Assembly: GCF_024178315.1 (NCBI RefSeq) | Contig: NZ_JAMZIK010000006.1 | Span: 1-64,000 of the forward strand | Direction: 5' to 3' | Length of the DNA: 64,000 nt | From: Siccirubricoccus soli | GTDB taxonomy: Bacteria; Pseudomonadota; Alphaproteobacteria; Acetobacterales; Acetobacteraceae | In this document: one piece after another, positions 1 through 8,990 of the stretch | Layout: each line of letters starts with the position of its first letter | Numbering within the stretch: the stretch's first letter is position 1 | Translations under genes and position numbers: made by a program | The notes under the pieces: model-generated | Told to the model about the DNA's origin: nothing | The model's database searches: none | The model's input: only the letters and a program-made list of their open reading frames with translations

Positions 1-148
1 GGGGGCATGGCGCCCGGGCCCGGCCGGCGTCGGGCGGGGCGGCCGCGCCGCTCCTTGCGCGGCGGGACCGGGACCGCGCCCGGCCTCGCGCGTTGTCGGC
101 AGCGCCCCCCCCTGGCCTGCCCGGCCACCCAGCGCGGATGCCCGGCCG

Positions 149-847
149 ATGGATGTCACCGAACCTGCTCCCATGTCGCGACCGGCGGCCTTCGCCTACG
201 CCATCGGCCTGCCGCTCGGCCTGCTGGCCCTGGTCTTCGCCCCGGTCGGCCGGCTGGACTGGACGCCCGGCTGGGTCTTCGTCGGCGTCCTGGCCCTCGC
301 CAGCGCTGCCTCGGCCCTGGTCCTGGCGCGGGTGAATCCGGTGATCTTCCGGGCCCGCAGCCGCTTCCAGCCCGGCACCCAGCGCTGGGACCTGCTCCTC
401 GTGGCGCTGATGTCCGCCGGCATGCTGGCCGAGATCCCGCTCGCCACCCTGGATGCCGGCCGGATGGGGTGGTCCGCCGTGCCGGCCCCCGCCATCCTCC
501 TGGGCTATGCGCTGCTGCTCGGCGGCATGGCGCTCGCCACCTGGGCCCAGGCCGTCAACCGCTTCTTCGAGCCGGGCGTGCGGCTCCAGCGCGAGCGCGG
601 CCAGCATGTCGTCACCACCGGCCCCTACGCCATGGTGCGCCACCCGGGCTATGTCAGCGCCATCATGGTGTTCGCCGGCCTGGCGCTGGCGCTGGCCTCC
701 TGGTGGGCGCTGCTGCCGGCGGCCTGGGCGACGGCGATCCTGATCCTGCGGACGCGCTGGGAGGATGCGCTGCTCCAGGCCGGGCTCGAGGGCTACGCCG
801 ACTATGCCCGGCGCACCCGGTTCCGGCTCCTGCCGGGGGTCTGGTGA
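149..847 (+). CDS. Isoprenylcysteine carboxyl methyltransferase (ICMT)-family membrane protein
   Basis: Small integral membrane methyltransferase-like protein of 232 residues. Hydrophobic segments lie near residues 15-35, 42-60, 82-100, 112-132 and 170-195. The family signature GPYAMVRHPGYVS is at about 158-170, followed by a membrane hairpin and a basic tail, as in the ICMT/PEMT fold that binds S-adenosylmethionine. Bacterial members are mostly of unknown substrate, so the family is clear but the reaction is not. Translation could begin at the ATG at 149 or at the second ATG at 173; neither has a good ribosome site. The first 148 bases of the window contain no gene I can support. Confidence 0.8.
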   Translation: MDVTEPAPMSRPAAFAYAIGLPLGLLALVFAPVGRLDWTPGWVFVGVLALASAASALVLARVNPVIFRARSRFQPGTQRWDLLLVALMSAGMLAEIPLATLDAGRMGWSAVPAPAILLGYALLLGGMALATWAQAVNRFFEPGVRLQRERGQHVVTTGPYAMVRHPGYVSAIMVFAGLALALASWWALLPAAWATAILILRTRWEDALLQAGLEGYADYARRTRFRLLPGVW

Positions 848-906
848 TGATGCCGGCCCAATCGCCCTGCCGTGGCGGCGGGGCCGCTTAGGCAATCCGT
901 CATCCC

Positions 907-923
907 GGGACTAGTATGGTCCC
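907..923. other. Short inverted repeat upstream of the first Bug protein gene
   Basis: GGGAC at 907-911 and GTCCC at 919-923 flank TAGTATG, about 47 nt before the start codon at 970. TAGTAT could be a -10 hexamer, but the -35 candidate TTAGGC (18-nt spacer) matches poorly. Possible operator overlapping a promoter; weak. Confidence 0.25.
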
Positions 924-969
924 AGGCGTCCGCAGCCGACCGGAGGCCGGTCCCCATACCGCGTGAGGA

Positions 970-1947
970 ATGTCTATGTTGCACCGCCGCGCCCTGCTGG
1001 GCGCCACCGCCCTGCTCGCCGCCCCCTTGGCCACGCCCGCCCTGGCCCAGGCGCCCTTCCCCAACCGTCCCGTCCGCCTGATCATCAGCTACCCGCCGGG
1101 CGGCGTGACGGACATCGTCGGCCGCATCGTGGCGGAGCCGCTCAGCCAGCGCCTCGGCCAGCCGGTGGTGGTGGAGAACCGGGCCGGCGCCGGCGGCAAT
1201 ATCGGCGCCCAGGCGGCCAGCGCGGCGGAGCCGGACGGCTACACCCTGCTGATCGGCACCGCCGCCATGTTCGGCGTGAACCCGCTGCTCTACGCCAGCT
1301 CCGGCGTCGATTTGGTACGGGACTTCACCCTGCTCGGCACCATCAACGACATGGCCAATGTCCTCTCGGTGAACCCGAAGCGGCTTGACGTCTCCTCGGT
1401 GGCGGAGCTGGTGGCAAAGGCAAAGCGCGGCGGGCTGATCTACGGCTCGGTCGGCAACGGCTCCTCCTCGCATCTCTGCGCCACGCTGCTGCAGCGGCTG
1501 GCGGGGTTCGAGGCGACGCATGTGCCCTATCGCGGCTCCTCCCCCGCCGTCGCCGCCCTGCTGGCGGCGGAGGTGGACTTCCTCTTCGACACCACCGCCA
1601 CCTCCACGCCGCAGATCCAGGCCGGGACCTTCCGCGCGCTCGGCGTCAGCACCCCGACGCGGGCCTCCGCCCTGCCGGAGGTGCCGACCATCGCCGAGGC
1701 GGGGGTGAAGGACTACGCCGTCTCCATCTGGAACACCCTGCTGGTGCACAAGAAGACGCCGGCGCCGGTGGTGGCGAAGCTGCGCGAGGCCTTCACTCAG
1801 TCGATGGACGACACGACCAAGGCCAGGCTGCGCAACAGCTTCGTGGACCCGCTGATGGTGCCGCCCGGCGAGCTCGATGCCTGGCTGGAGAAGGAGCGAT
1901 CCACCTGGCTGCGCATGGCGCGCGATGCGCGCATCACCATCGACTAG
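970..1947 (+). CDS. Bug/TctC-family tripartite tricarboxylate transporter substrate-binding protein
   Basis: Periplasmic binding protein of 325 residues. A signal peptide (HRRALLGATALLAAPLATPALAQ) covers about residues 5-27. The mature part begins with the family hallmark RPVRLIISYPPGGVTD, with the GG loop that contacts the ligand carboxylate; further on are the characteristic VPYRGSSPA segment near 180 and VPTIAEAG near 240. TctC proteins deliver carboxylates to TctA/TctB membrane subunits, but no tctA or tctB is nearby, so this is an orphan component, as is usual for the expanded Bug family. Ligand unknown. The gene is followed two bases after its stop by a twin-hairpin element. Confidence 0.92.
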   Translation: MSMLHRRALLGATALLAAPLATPALAQAPFPNRPVRLIISYPPGGVTDIVGRIVAEPLSQRLGQPVVVENRAGAGGNIGAQAASAAEPDGYTLLIGTAAMFGVNPLLYASSGVDLVRDFTLLGTINDMANVLSVNPKRLDVSSVAELVAKAKRGGLIYGSVGNGSSSHLCATLLQRLAGFEATHVPYRGSSPAVAALLAAEVDFLFDTTATSTPQIQAGTFRALGVSTPTRASALPEVPTIAEAGVKDYAVSIWNTLLVHKKTPAPVVAKLREAFTQSMDDTTKARLRNSFVDPLMVPPGELDAWLEKERSTWLRMARDARITID

Positions 1948-1949
1948 TT

Positions 1950-2056
1950 CCCCATGACCTCGCTGCGCGCCGCCATGGGGACCCCGGAGGCGCTGCCTTA
2001 CACCGCATCTCGCACAGCCTGCCGCGGCGGAGCCGCGGCAGGGCAACGGGCGGTCC
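1950..2056 (+). repeat. Twin-hairpin element, copy A
   Basis: It starts 2 nt after the stop codon. Hairpin 1: CCCCATG at 1950-1956 pairs with CATGGGG at 1974-1980. Hairpin 2: CCTGCCGCGGC at 2018-2028 pairs perfectly with GCCGCGGCAGG at 2032-2042 across GGA. It ends with the tail CAACGGGCGGTCC. Equivalent elements lie at 35233, 41437, 44307, 45671 (reverse) and 48149. A likely 3'-end structure or terminator; there is no long T-tract. After it, 2060-2100 carries GGGTACG and TTTGTTCCCG, echoed downstream of copy B. Confidence 0.75.
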
Positions 2057-2130
2057 GGTTTGTGGGGTACGCTCTTTGTTCCCGTCGGGGGCTGGGGTAG
2101 AAGCGGCGAGGGACGGGGGGACGGACAGGC

Positions 2131-2808
2131 ATGGTCGAGATCGTCGGCACCGGGGCGCCGCCCGCCCCGGCAAGCACGCTCTGGGCCAAGGCGGAGCGCA
2201 AGCTGAAGCGCGACCCGGTGCTGAAGCAGGTCGTCCGGCAGATCGGCCCCTGCACCCTCGCCCCGACCGAGCGCGAACCCTATGAGGCGCTGGTTCGCGC
2301 CATCGCCCATCAGCAGGTGCATGGCCGGGCGGCGGAGGCGATCCTCGGCCGCTTCCTGGCCCTGCATCCCGGCCCGGGCTTCCCGCCGCCCGGCTTCGTG
2401 CTCTCCCTCCCGGTGGAGGCGATGCGGGGCTGCGGCTTCTCGCAATCCAAGGTTGCCGCCATCCGGGACATCGCGGAAAAGGCCGTGGGCGGCCTGGTGC
2501 CGACGCGGGAGGGGGCGGCACGCCTCTCGGACGAGGCGCTGATCGAGCGGCTGGTGGCCATCCGCGGCGTCGGCCGCTGGACGGTGGAGATGCTGCTGAT
2601 CTTCACCCTTGGCCGGCCGGACGTGCTGCCGGTGGATGATTTCGGCGTGCGCGAGGGCTGGCGCGTCGCGGCCGGGCTGGAGGCGCAGCCGAAGCCGAAG
2701 GAACTGGCCGAGATCGGCGCCGCCTGGGCACCCTGGCGCAGCGTCGCCGCCTGGTATCTCTGGCGCGCCGCGGATGCCGCCAAGCGCAGCATCTTCAAAC
2801 CGCAATGA
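2131..2808 (+). CDS. DNA-3-methyladenine glycosylase II (AlkA-like, HhH-GPD family)
   Basis: Base-excision repair glycosylase of 225 residues, removing alkylated purines from DNA. The core HhH-GPD fold is recognisable: the substrate-pocket helix at 55-75 contains IAHQQVHGRAA, the helix-hairpin-helix LVAIRGVGRWTVEM spans 141-154, and it is followed by the Pro/Asp loop VLPVDDFGVR at 165-174. The second Asp (about D170) is in the place of the catalytic aspartate. It lacks the N-terminal TBP-like domain of E. coli AlkA, so it belongs to the short form. No 4Fe-4S cysteine cluster is present, which argues against MutY/Nth. It stands alone, with no ada or ogt gene beside it. Confidence 0.88.
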   Translation: MVEIVGTGAPPAPASTLWAKAERKLKRDPVLKQVVRQIGPCTLAPTEREPYEALVRAIAHQQVHGRAAEAILGRFLALHPGPGFPPPGFVLSLPVEAMRGCGFSQSKVAAIRDIAEKAVGGLVPTREGAARLSDEALIERLVAIRGVGRWTVEMLLIFTLGRPDVLPVDDFGVREGWRVAAGLEAQPKPKELAEIGAAWAPWRSVAAWYLWRAADAAKRSIFKPQ

Positions 2809-3307
2809 GCTTGGCGATTCGGGGTGCCGGGACGATGCCGGGCCTTCACCTTTTGCGGCGCAACAAGCCGCTGAAACAGCCGGTTACAATGTGATCCTCG
2901 CTGCCCACGCCATGACCGGCGGCTGACGGAAAGCTGGACGCGCTGCGCCGGCGGCCGTAATTCTGCGGCAGGGCCGGAGCCCTGGCGGCGTTCATATTCC
3001 GTCAGCCAGCCCTGGCCATAAGGGGAAATCGTTTACAACGCCGCCGCCAGCCCCGGCGTCGGCCCCGCCATGACGCCGCCGCAAGGCAGGATGGGGTGCG
3101 GGACCGTGCCAATGGGCCCATATGTGCGCCTGGCCCCAAACCGGGCCCGACGCCGGCCAGGACCAGGCATGGCGGGGGCGTGCCGGCGCGGTCCGTGCAG
3201 CACTGCACGGCGGCCGGACGGGTGGAATGGCGCGGACACCGCCCTGAAGGGGCGGCGCGCAGGGGTTTGCAGGCACGACGGAACAGGCGGGAGCTTCGGG
3301 GTTCGGC
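2809..3307. other. Gene-free stretch
   Basis: About 500 bp between the glycosylase and the metallophosphoesterase. It holds no convincing reading frame on either strand: all open frames are arginine/proline-rich artefacts of high GC. I see no strong promoter, terminator hairpin or copy of the dispersed repeats. A slightly AT-richer patch lies near 2985-3040. Confidence 0.5.
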
Positions 3308-4282
3308 ATGGATGGTGATTGGGCGGGTCTGACGCCCCAGGACAGCTTGGCGTTCAGCCCCGCGGCCCCGCAGGACAGAAGCCGGCCACGCGGCCTGCGC
3401 CGCCGCCGGCTGCTGCGCTGGGCCGCCAGCCTCGGCATCGGCGGCAGCGCGCTGGCCGGCTACGCCACGGCCTGGGAGCCAGGGGTGCGCCTCAAGGTGG
3501 TGCGCCACCGCATCACCCCGCCGGGCTGGCCCGCCGGCCGCAAGCTCTCCATCGCCCTGATCGCGGACCCGCATTGCGGCGGCCCCCACACCCCGCTGGC
3601 CCGTCTGGCCCGCGCTGTGAAGCTGACCAACGCCCAGAAGCCGGACATGGTGGTGCTGCTGGGCGACTACCTGGCGGACCACCGCTTCGTCACCCAGCGC
3701 CCCAGCATGCGCCAGGTCGCCGATGTGCTGGCCGGCCTCCGCGCGCCCTTCGGCGTGCATGCCATCCTTGGCAACCACGACTGGTGGGAGGATGCGGAGA
3801 CCCAGGCGAAGCGTGCCCCCCTGCCCTTCTCCATCATGGACGACTTCGCCTCCGCCGGCCTGCCCGTCCTGCACAACGAGGTGCGGGCGGTGGAGCATGG
3901 CGGCCAGCGCGTCTGGGTGGCCGGCCTCGGCAGCCAATGGGCCTATGGCCGCCGCGGCACCTGGCACGGCACGGACGACCTGCCGGGCACCCTGGCGCAG
4001 GTGACGGACGATGCCCCGGTCATCCTGCTGGCACATGAGCCGGACATCTTCCCTCGCGTGCCCTCCCGGGTGGCGGTGACGCTCTCCGGCCATACCCATG
4101 GCGGCCAGATCCGCGCCTTCGGCTGGTCCCCGGTGGTGCCCAGCCGCTTCGGCAACCGCTTCGCCTATGGCGCGATCCAGGAAGGCGACCGTCACCTGGT
4201 GGTCTCCGGCGGCATCGGCAATTCCATCATGCCGGTACGCTTCGGCATGCCGCCGGAAGTGACGATGGTGGAGCTGGGCTAG
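3308..4282 (+). CDS. Calcineurin-like metallophosphoesterase, probably Tat-exported
   Basis: Binuclear-metal phosphoesterase of 324 residues. All metal motifs are present: IADPHC (D87, H89), LLGDY (D120), GNHDWW (N156, H157), LAHEPD, and SGHTHGGQ near the C-terminus. This is the YkuE/YaeI-like pattern whose members are membrane-associated and may act on phosphodiesters of lipid precursors. The N-terminus has an arginine-rich stretch (residues 28-36) followed by the hydrophobic segment LLRWAASLGIGGSALAGYA. This resembles a Tat signal or anchor, but it lacks a canonical RRxFLK box. The 26 residues before it are long for a signal n-region. Substrate unknown. Confidence 0.87.
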   Translation: MDGDWAGLTPQDSLAFSPAAPQDRSRPRGLRRRRLLRWAASLGIGGSALAGYATAWEPGVRLKVVRHRITPPGWPAGRKLSIALIADPHCGGPHTPLARLARAVKLTNAQKPDMVVLLGDYLADHRFVTQRPSMRQVADVLAGLRAPFGVHAILGNHDWWEDAETQAKRAPLPFSIMDDFASAGLPVLHNEVRAVEHGGQRVWVAGLGSQWAYGRRGTWHGTDDLPGTLAQVTDDAPVILLAHEPDIFPRVPSRVAVTLSGHTHGGQIRAFGWSPVVPSRFGNRFAYGAIQEGDRHLVVSGGIGNSIMPVRFGMPPEVTMVELG

Positions 4283-4299
4283 AGCGGCATCCGATCGGG

Positions 4300-4405
4300 T
4301 AGAATCGCCTGGTCGGATTTCTTGCTCTGGAAAACACAAGAACTAGAGCAGCTTATCCCCGACCTGATGGCTCACGCCGTGATCCATCAGGTCGGAGGCT
4401 GCTCC
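4300..4405. repeat. Dispersed palindromic repeat, copy 1
   Basis: It lies between the phosphoesterase stop and the FKBP gene. Outer arms GAGCAGC (4346-4352) and GCTGCTC (4398-4404) enclose the perfect inner stem CGACCTGATGG (4360-4370) / CCATCAGGTCG (4384-4394). The flank 4300-4345, including GTCGGATTTCTTGCTCTGG, is also conserved in an inverted copy at 29034-29145. The conservation of flank plus palindrome shows a dispersed element of about 105 bp rather than a chance terminator. Confidence 0.75.
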
Positions 4406-4453
4406 AGGCCTTTCGAGGCAGGCTCCGGACCCGCTACACCCTCCCCTTCCCAG

Positions 4454-4460
4454 AAGGAGG
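4454..4460 (+). promoter_or_regulatory. Strong ribosome binding site setting the FKBP start
   Basis: AAGGAGG, 8 nt before the ATG at 4469. It decides the start, since the frame is open further upstream through the repeat. Confidence 0.75.
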
Positions 4461-4468
4461 GCTTCGGC

Positions 4469-4801
4469 ATGATCGACCGCAAACTTGGCACCGGCGCGGA
4501 AGCCCTGCCCGGCCACACGGTGGAAGTGCACTACACCGGCTGGCTGTTCGACCCGAACGCCACCGAGAACAAGGGCCGGAAATTCGACAGCTCCCGCGAC
4601 CGGGGCGAGACCTTCCGCTTCCCGCTCGGCGCCGGCCATGTGATCGCCGGCTGGGACCAGGGCGTGGCGGGGATGAAGGTGGGCGGCGAGCGCACCCTCG
4701 TCATCCCGCCGGAGCTCGGCTACGGCGCGCGCGGCGCGGGCGGCGTGATCCCGCCGAACGCGACGCTGCTGTTTGAGGTGGAGCTGCTCGGCGTCGAGTG
4801 A
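4469..4801 (+). CDS. FKBP-type peptidyl-prolyl cis-trans isomerase
   Basis: Single-domain FKBP of 110 residues, catalysing proline isomerisation during protein folding. Hallmarks: VEVHYTGWL near the N-terminus, [33 protein letters not shown], and [16 protein letters not shown] with the aromatic and hydrophobic pocket residues. It ends [13 protein letters not shown], as in minimal cytoplasmic FKBPs. There is no signal peptide once the start is placed at 4469, which the ribosome site supports. An upstream in-frame extension would translate the dispersed palindrome and is not credible. Confidence 0.95.
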   Translation: MIDRKLGTGAEALPGHTVEVHYTGWLFDPNATENKGRKFDSSRDRGETFRFPLGAGHVIAGWDQGVAGMKVGGERTLVIPPELGYGARGAGGVIPPNATLLFEVELLGVE

Positions 4802-4867
4802 CGGCAGGGGCGCTGCCCCCTGCACCCCCGCCGGGGGGTGGACCACCCCCCGGCCCCCGGTCCGAGT
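4802..4867. repeat. GC-rich hairpin repeat after FKBP gene (second repeat family, copy 1)
   Basis: Directly after the stop comes GGGGCGCTGCCCC, then CCTGCACCCCCGCCGGGG, a G-run/C-run hairpin around GGACC, and a tail GGTCCGAGTC. The same order, with substitutions, recurs at 53884-53945 after the TRAP permease. A probable transcription terminator for converging genes, since the esterase gene ends at 4877 on the other strand. Confidence 0.55.
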
Positions 4868-4876
4868 CTGCGCCCG

Positions 4877-5629
4877 TCAGGTGGCGAGGAAGGGCTCCAC
4901 GTAACCCAGGAACGCCTTCGGGTTCTCGGCATGCAGCCAATGGCCGGCACCGGGGACCACGGCAAATTCGGCGCGCGGGAACAGCGTCCGGAACAGCTCG
5001 TGGTTCGCGGCGCGGACATAGCCGGAGCGCTCGCCGCTCACGACCAGCACCGGGCCCTCGTAGCGCGTCCGGAAGGCGGGGAAGCTTTCGATCCCCGGCA
5101 TGGCGGCGGCGATCTCATCGAGGCCGAGGCGCCAAGCCGGCGCGCCCTCCCCGAAGCGGAGATTCTGCAGCAGGAAGCCGCGCTCGGCTGGTGACTCCAC
5201 CACCGGGGCCAGGGCGGCATCGGCCTCGCGCCGCGTCAGCCCCTCCCGCAGCTCCACCGCCTGCATCGCCGCCACATAGCTGCGCAGCGACGGTGGGTAG
5301 GTGACCGGGGCGATATCGACGACGACCAGCCGCGTCACCAGCTCCGGCCGGGTCAGCGCCAGGGCCATGGCCACCTTACCGCCCATGGAGTGGCCGAGCA
5401 GCGCCATGGGCTCCCCCAGCCGCGCCGCCACCGCCGCCGCCATGGCCTTGTAGCTCATCTCCGGCCCGTGCGGGGAGGCGCCGTGATTGGGCAGATCCAC
5501 CGCCAGCACGCGATGCCGCGCCGCCAGCGCCTTCTGGATGCTGCCCCAATTCTGCACGCTGCCGAACAGCCCGTGCAGGATCGCCACCGGCGGGCCCGCG
5601 CCCATCTCCACCGCGTGCAGCATGCTCAT
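4877..5629 (-). CDS. Alpha/beta hydrolase (YbfF/ABHD11-like esterase)
   Basis: Cytoplasmic serine hydrolase of 250 residues. Motifs: oxyanion loop LHGLFGSVQNWGS (19-30), VDLPNHGASPH (44-54), nucleophile elbow GHSMGG with Ser81, and C-terminal catalytic His in GAGHWLHAENP. The segment VVVDIAPVTYP after the elbow is typical of YbfF-type acyl esterases. Start chosen at 5629 because its ATGA overlaps the stop of the upstream exporter gene. The two are therefore cotranscribed, exporter first. Physiological substrate unknown. Confidence 0.85.
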   Translation of the reverse strand: MSMLHAVEMGAGPPVAILHGLFGSVQNWGSIQKALAARHRVLAVDLPNHGASPHGPEMSYKAMAAAVAARLGEPMALLGHSMGGKVAMALALTRPELVTRLVVVDIAPVTYPPSLRSYVAAMQAVELREGLTRREADAALAPVVESPAERGFLLQNLRFGEGAPAWRLGLDEIAAAMPGIESFPAFRTRYEGPVLVVSGERSGYVRAANHELFRTLFPRAEFAVVPGAGHWLHAENPKAFLGYVEPFLAT

Positions 5630-6528
5630 CCCCTCGCCCGTCCCGCCGCCGCGCCAAGCGCCGCCAGGACCACGCTCACCGCGATCAACGCCCCGCCCAG
5701 CAGCAGGTCCCAGCCCAGCGCCTCCCCCAGCCAGAGGGTGGAGAGGGTGACGCCGAGCGTCGGCACCAGCAGGAAGCCCATCGAGGCCATGGTGCCGGAC
5801 AGCCGCCGCCCCGTCTCGATGGTGGCCCAGGTGCCGAGCGGCGCCGCCACCGCGCCGACGAACACCGCCTGCGGCCAGGCCGCCACGCCGATGCCGCCCC
5901 CCGGTTCCCGCCACAGCGCCAGCGGCAGCAGGATCAGCGCTGCGAGGCCGAAGCACCAGGGCAGCAGCTCCATCGCCGAATGCGCCGGCGGGAAGCGCCG
6001 CGTGACCAGGATGGCGATGGACCAGAACAGGCTCGCCGCCAGCAGCATGCCATAGCCCGGCAGCAGCGCCGCCGCGCCGGTGGACAGGCTCCAGGGCTGC
6101 ATCAGCACGAGCACGCCCGCCAGCCCCGCCGCCACCGCCACCCATTGCAGCGCCGAGACCCGCTCCCCCAGCACCCAGACGGAGAGCGGGATGAGCCAGA
6201 AGAGGGTGACGTTGGCGAGCACCGCGGTGCGCCCGGCCGGGATGTAGTCCAGCGCCAGATGGGACATGGCGAAGAAGCCGGCGAGCTGCAGCAGGCCGAT
6301 CGCCAGCACCGCCGGCCAGTCCCGCGGCACGGGCAGGACGGCCCGGCGCCGCAGCGCCAGCAGCACCGCGGTCACCACGGCGGCCATGGCCGCACGGTTG
6401 AAGGCGAACCAGAGCGGCGTGGCATCCGCCAGCGCCGATTTGGTGACGGGCCAGATGCCGCCGAACAGCAGGACGGAAATGGCGAGGTAGCCAAGCCCCT
6501 CGCGCAGCCGCAGCGGTGGCAGGGACAA
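5626..6528 (-). CDS. EamA-domain (DMT superfamily) transporter
   Basis: Inner-membrane exporter of 300 residues with two EamA repeats of about five helices each. The first includes ISVLLFGGIWPVTKSAL and the conserved LANVTLFWLIPLSVWVLGERVS at the end of the repeat; the second includes SMGFLLVPTLGVTLSTLWLGEAL. DMT carriers export amino acids, nucleosides or drugs; the substrate cannot be read from sequence. It shares a 4-nt overlap with the downstream esterase gene and is the first gene of that pair. The 75 nt to the next minus-strand gene carry no recognisable signal. Confidence 0.88.
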   Translation of the reverse strand: MSLPPLRLREGLGYLAISVLLFGGIWPVTKSALADATPLWFAFNRAAMAAVVTAVLLALRRRAVLPVPRDWPAVLAIGLLQLAGFFAMSHLALDYIPAGRTAVLANVTLFWLIPLSVWVLGERVSALQWVAVAAGLAGVLVLMQPWSLSTGAAALLPGYGMLLAASLFWSIAILVTRRFPPAHSAMELLPWCFGLAALILLPLALWREPGGGIGVAAWPQAVFVGAVAAPLGTWATIETGRRLSGTMASMGFLLVPTLGVTLSTLWLGEALGWDLLLGGALIAVSVVLAALGAAAGRARG

Positions 6529-6603
6529 GCTAGCGTCCCGCCCCTGGCGGTGGCGGGGCGCCGCACCCCATGCTGCAGGGCGACCCCGCCCGGGCGCCGG
6601 ACA

Positions 6604-7611
6604 CTACCCGGCAACCTGCAGCATGATCTTGCCGATATGCTGGCTGCTTTCCATCAGCGCATGCGCCGCCGCCGCCTGCTCCAGCGGGAAGACCTTGTAG
6701 ATCGGCGGGGCACAGCGCCCGGCTTCCAGCAGTGGCCACACCTTCTCGCGCAGCGCCGTGGCGATCTCGCCCTTCTGCGCCGTGGTGCGCGGCCGCATGG
6801 TGCTGCCCGTCACGGTCAGCCGCCGCACCATCACCGGGCGCAGATCGGCCTTCGCCACCTCGAACCCGCCGAGGAAGGCGATGATGACGAGGCGGCCATC
6901 CATCTTCAGGCAGCGCAAATTGCGGTTGAAGTAGTCGGCGCCCACCATGTCCAGCACGACATCGGCCAGCTTGCCGCCGGTCGCCGCCTTCACCGCCTCG
7001 ACGAAATCCTGCTCCCGGTAATTCACCGCATGATCGGCGCCGAGCGCGGTCATCGCGGCGCATTTCTCCGCGCTGCCGGCGGTCGCGATCACCGTCGCGC
7101 CGAAGGCCTTGGCAAGCTGGATGGCGGTGACGCCGATGCCGGAGGTGCCGCCATGGATCAGCGCCGTCTCCCCCGCCGCCAGCCTTCCGTGGCCGAACAG
7201 GTTGGCCCAGACGGTGAAGAAGGTCTCCGGCAGCGCCGCCGCCTTCACCGCGTCATAGCCCTTCGGCCAGGGCAGGCATTGCGCCGCCGGCGCCACGCAA
7301 TACTCGGCATAGGCGCCGCCATTGGTCAGGGCGCAGACGCGGTCGCCGGGCTTCCAGGCGCCGGCCTCGGGCCCCGCCGCCACCACCTCCCCGGCGCATT
7401 CCAGGCCCAGCACCGGGCTGGCGCCGGGGGGCGGCGGGTATTCGCCCTTGCGCTGGGCGACATCCGGGCGGTTCACGCCGGTGGCCAGCACCCGGATCAG
7501 CACCTCATCCGCGCGCGGCTGCGGCATGGGGGCGGTGGCCGGCACCAGCACTTCCGGCCCGCCGCCGGCGCCGTGGTCGATGAAGCGCATGCTGTCTGGC
7601 AGGCTCGGCAT
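6604..7611 (-). CDS. NAD(P)H quinone oxidoreductase, zinc-free MDR family (PIG3/QOR-like)
   Basis: Medium-chain dehydrogenase/reductase of 335 residues. A GroES-like N-terminal domain ([19 protein letters not shown]) is followed by a Rossmann domain with [22 protein letters not shown] and [11 protein letters not shown]. The catalytic-zinc cysteine and histidine of alcohol dehydrogenases are absent, which fits quinone reductases such as PIG3. Start placed at 7611, where AGGGAGA lies a few bases upstream; an ATG nine codons earlier is possible. It is divergent from the binding-protein gene at 7726. Confidence 0.9.
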   Translation of the reverse strand: MPSLPDSMRFIDHGAGGGPEVLVPATAPMPQPRADEVLIRVLATGVNRPDVAQRKGEYPPPPGASPVLGLECAGEVVAAGPEAGAWKPGDRVCALTNGGAYAEYCVAPAAQCLPWPKGYDAVKAAALPETFFTVWANLFGHGRLAAGETALIHGGTSGIGVTAIQLAKAFGATVIATAGSAEKCAAMTALGADHAVNYREQDFVEAVKAATGGKLADVVLDMVGADYFNRNLRCLKMDGRLVIIAFLGGFEVAKADLRPVMVRRLTVTGSTMRPRTTAQKGEIATALREKVWPLLEAGRCAPPIYKVFPLEQAAAAHALMESSQHIGKIMLQVAG

Positions 7612-7725
7612 TCCGCGTCTCCCTTTTCGCTCCACCATTCGGCGCGGCGGCGGATAACGTCAAGCAGGGTTGCCAGCACCGCCCCGGCCGGTGAGTATCC
7701 GCCCGCCTGCCCTTGGAACCGCGCC

Positions 7726-8967
7726 ATGACCGGCATTGCCCGCCGCCCCTTGCTGGGCAGCCTCGCCGCCCTGGGGGCGGGGCGTGCCATCGCGCAGCAG
7801 GCGCCGACGCCGGCGCCAGCCAACGAGTTGCGGCTGGGCGCGCTCTACCCCGTCACCGGCCCGCTCGCCTTGCTGGGCGACGAAAGCTTCCGCGGGCTGG
7901 AGCTGGCAGTGGAGGAGCGCAACGCCTCGGGCGGGCTGCTCGGCCGGTCCATCCGGCTGGTGAAGGGGGATGCGCAGGACCAGGCCCAGGCGCTGGCGGA
8001 GGTGAAGCGCCTGGCGGCGGAAGCGAAGGTCGGCGCCATCTTCGGCACCTTCGCCTCCGCCCTCAGCTTCGCCGCCACCCAGGCGAGCGAGCTGGCCGGC
8101 CTGCCCTATTTCGAGTTGGGCGCCATCGCCGACGCCATCACCGAGCGCGGCTTCCGCTTCGTCTTCCGCACCTGCCCCCGCGCCGCGGATTTCGCGCGGG
8201 AGGGGGTGAACGCCATCCCCGACGCGCTCGCCCCCCTGCTGGGCGCGCCGCCGGAGGGGCTGAAGCTCGCCATCCTGCATGAGGATGGGCTGTACGGGCA
8301 GAGCCTCGGCACGGCGCAGGAGGCGCAGGCGAAGGCGCGCGGCCTGACGCTGCTGGAGCGCATGGCCTATCCGCTGCGCAGCACGGACATGGCCGCGCTG
8401 GTGCAGCGGCTGCGCGGCCTCGGCGCCGAGGTGGTGCTGCACACCGGCTACCAGAACGACATCCTGCTCTTCTACCGCGCGCTGCGGGAGGCGGGCTGGC
8501 GGCCGCGCATGGTGATCGGCGGCGGCGCCGGCTACAGCCTGACGGATACCGCCCGCGCCATCGGCCCGGAATTCGAGGGCACGATGAATGTGGACGTCAC
8601 CCAATTCGCGGTGAACGAACGCGCCGCGCCGGGCGCCGCGGCCTTCGCCGAGCTCTACCAACGGCGCTATGGCAGCGAGCCGCGTTCCGGCCATTCCCTG
8701 GCGAATTTCGCCGGGGCGCGGATCGCCTTCGAGGCGATGCAGCGCGGCGGCAGCCTGGACAAGGACCGGCTGCGGACGGCGCTGCTCTCCAGCGACATCG
8801 CCGAGGGCGGCACCCCCACCGGCTGGGGCGCCCGCTTCGACGAGAAGGGGCAGAACCAGCGCGCCCGGCCCAGCCTGCTGCAATGGCAGGGCGGCCGCCT
8901 GGTGACGGTGGCGCCCGCCGAGGCGGCGGTGGCCGTGCTGCAGGGCCGCCTCGGCGCCCGCGGCTGA
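7726..8967 (+). CDS. ABC transporter substrate-binding protein, LivK/branched-chain amino acid type
   Basis: Periplasmic type I binding protein of 413 residues. An N-terminal signal (RRPLLGSLAALGAGRAIAQ) is followed by LRLGALYPVTGPLALLGDESFRGLELAVEERN, the usual opening of the Peripla_BP_6 family, then GAIFGTFASALSFAATQ and LAILHEDGLYGQS. Family members bind amino acids, amides, urea or aromatic acids for LivHMGF-type importers. No permease or ATPase is adjacent, so it is an orphan. Ligand unknown. Confidence 0.9.
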   Translation: MTGIARRPLLGSLAALGAGRAIAQQAPTPAPANELRLGALYPVTGPLALLGDESFRGLELAVEERNASGGLLGRSIRLVKGDAQDQAQALAEVKRLAAEAKVGAIFGTFASALSFAATQASELAGLPYFELGAIADAITERGFRFVFRTCPRAADFAREGVNAIPDALAPLLGAPPEGLKLAILHEDGLYGQSLGTAQEAQAKARGLTLLERMAYPLRSTDMAALVQRLRGLGAEVVLHTGYQNDILLFYRALREAGWRPRMVIGGGAGYSLTDTARAIGPEFEGTMNVDVTQFAVNERAAPGAAAFAELYQRRYGSEPRSGHSLANFAGARIAFEAMQRGGSLDKDRLRTALLSSDIAEGGTPTGWGARFDEKGQNQRARPSLLQWQGGRLVTVAPAEAAVAVLQGRLGARG

Positions 8968-8990
8968 GCGGGCGCGCCGGCGATCGCGCC

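Noticed and set aside
1-148. Possible gene end in the first 148 bases.
   Set aside because: The frames there are GC-driven and lack any recognisable protein segment.
802-2805. Very long open frames on strands opposite real genes (for example minus strand 802-2805, 37326-40238, 41700-44372, 51621-54059).
   Set aside because: They mirror well-supported genes on the other strand, have Arg/Gly/His/Gln-rich compositions typical of GC-rich antisense frames, and match no family I know.
4322-4468. Upstream in-frame extension of the FKBP gene.
   Set aside because: It would translate the dispersed palindrome; AAGGAGG at 4454-4460 and the normal FKBP length fix the start at 4469.
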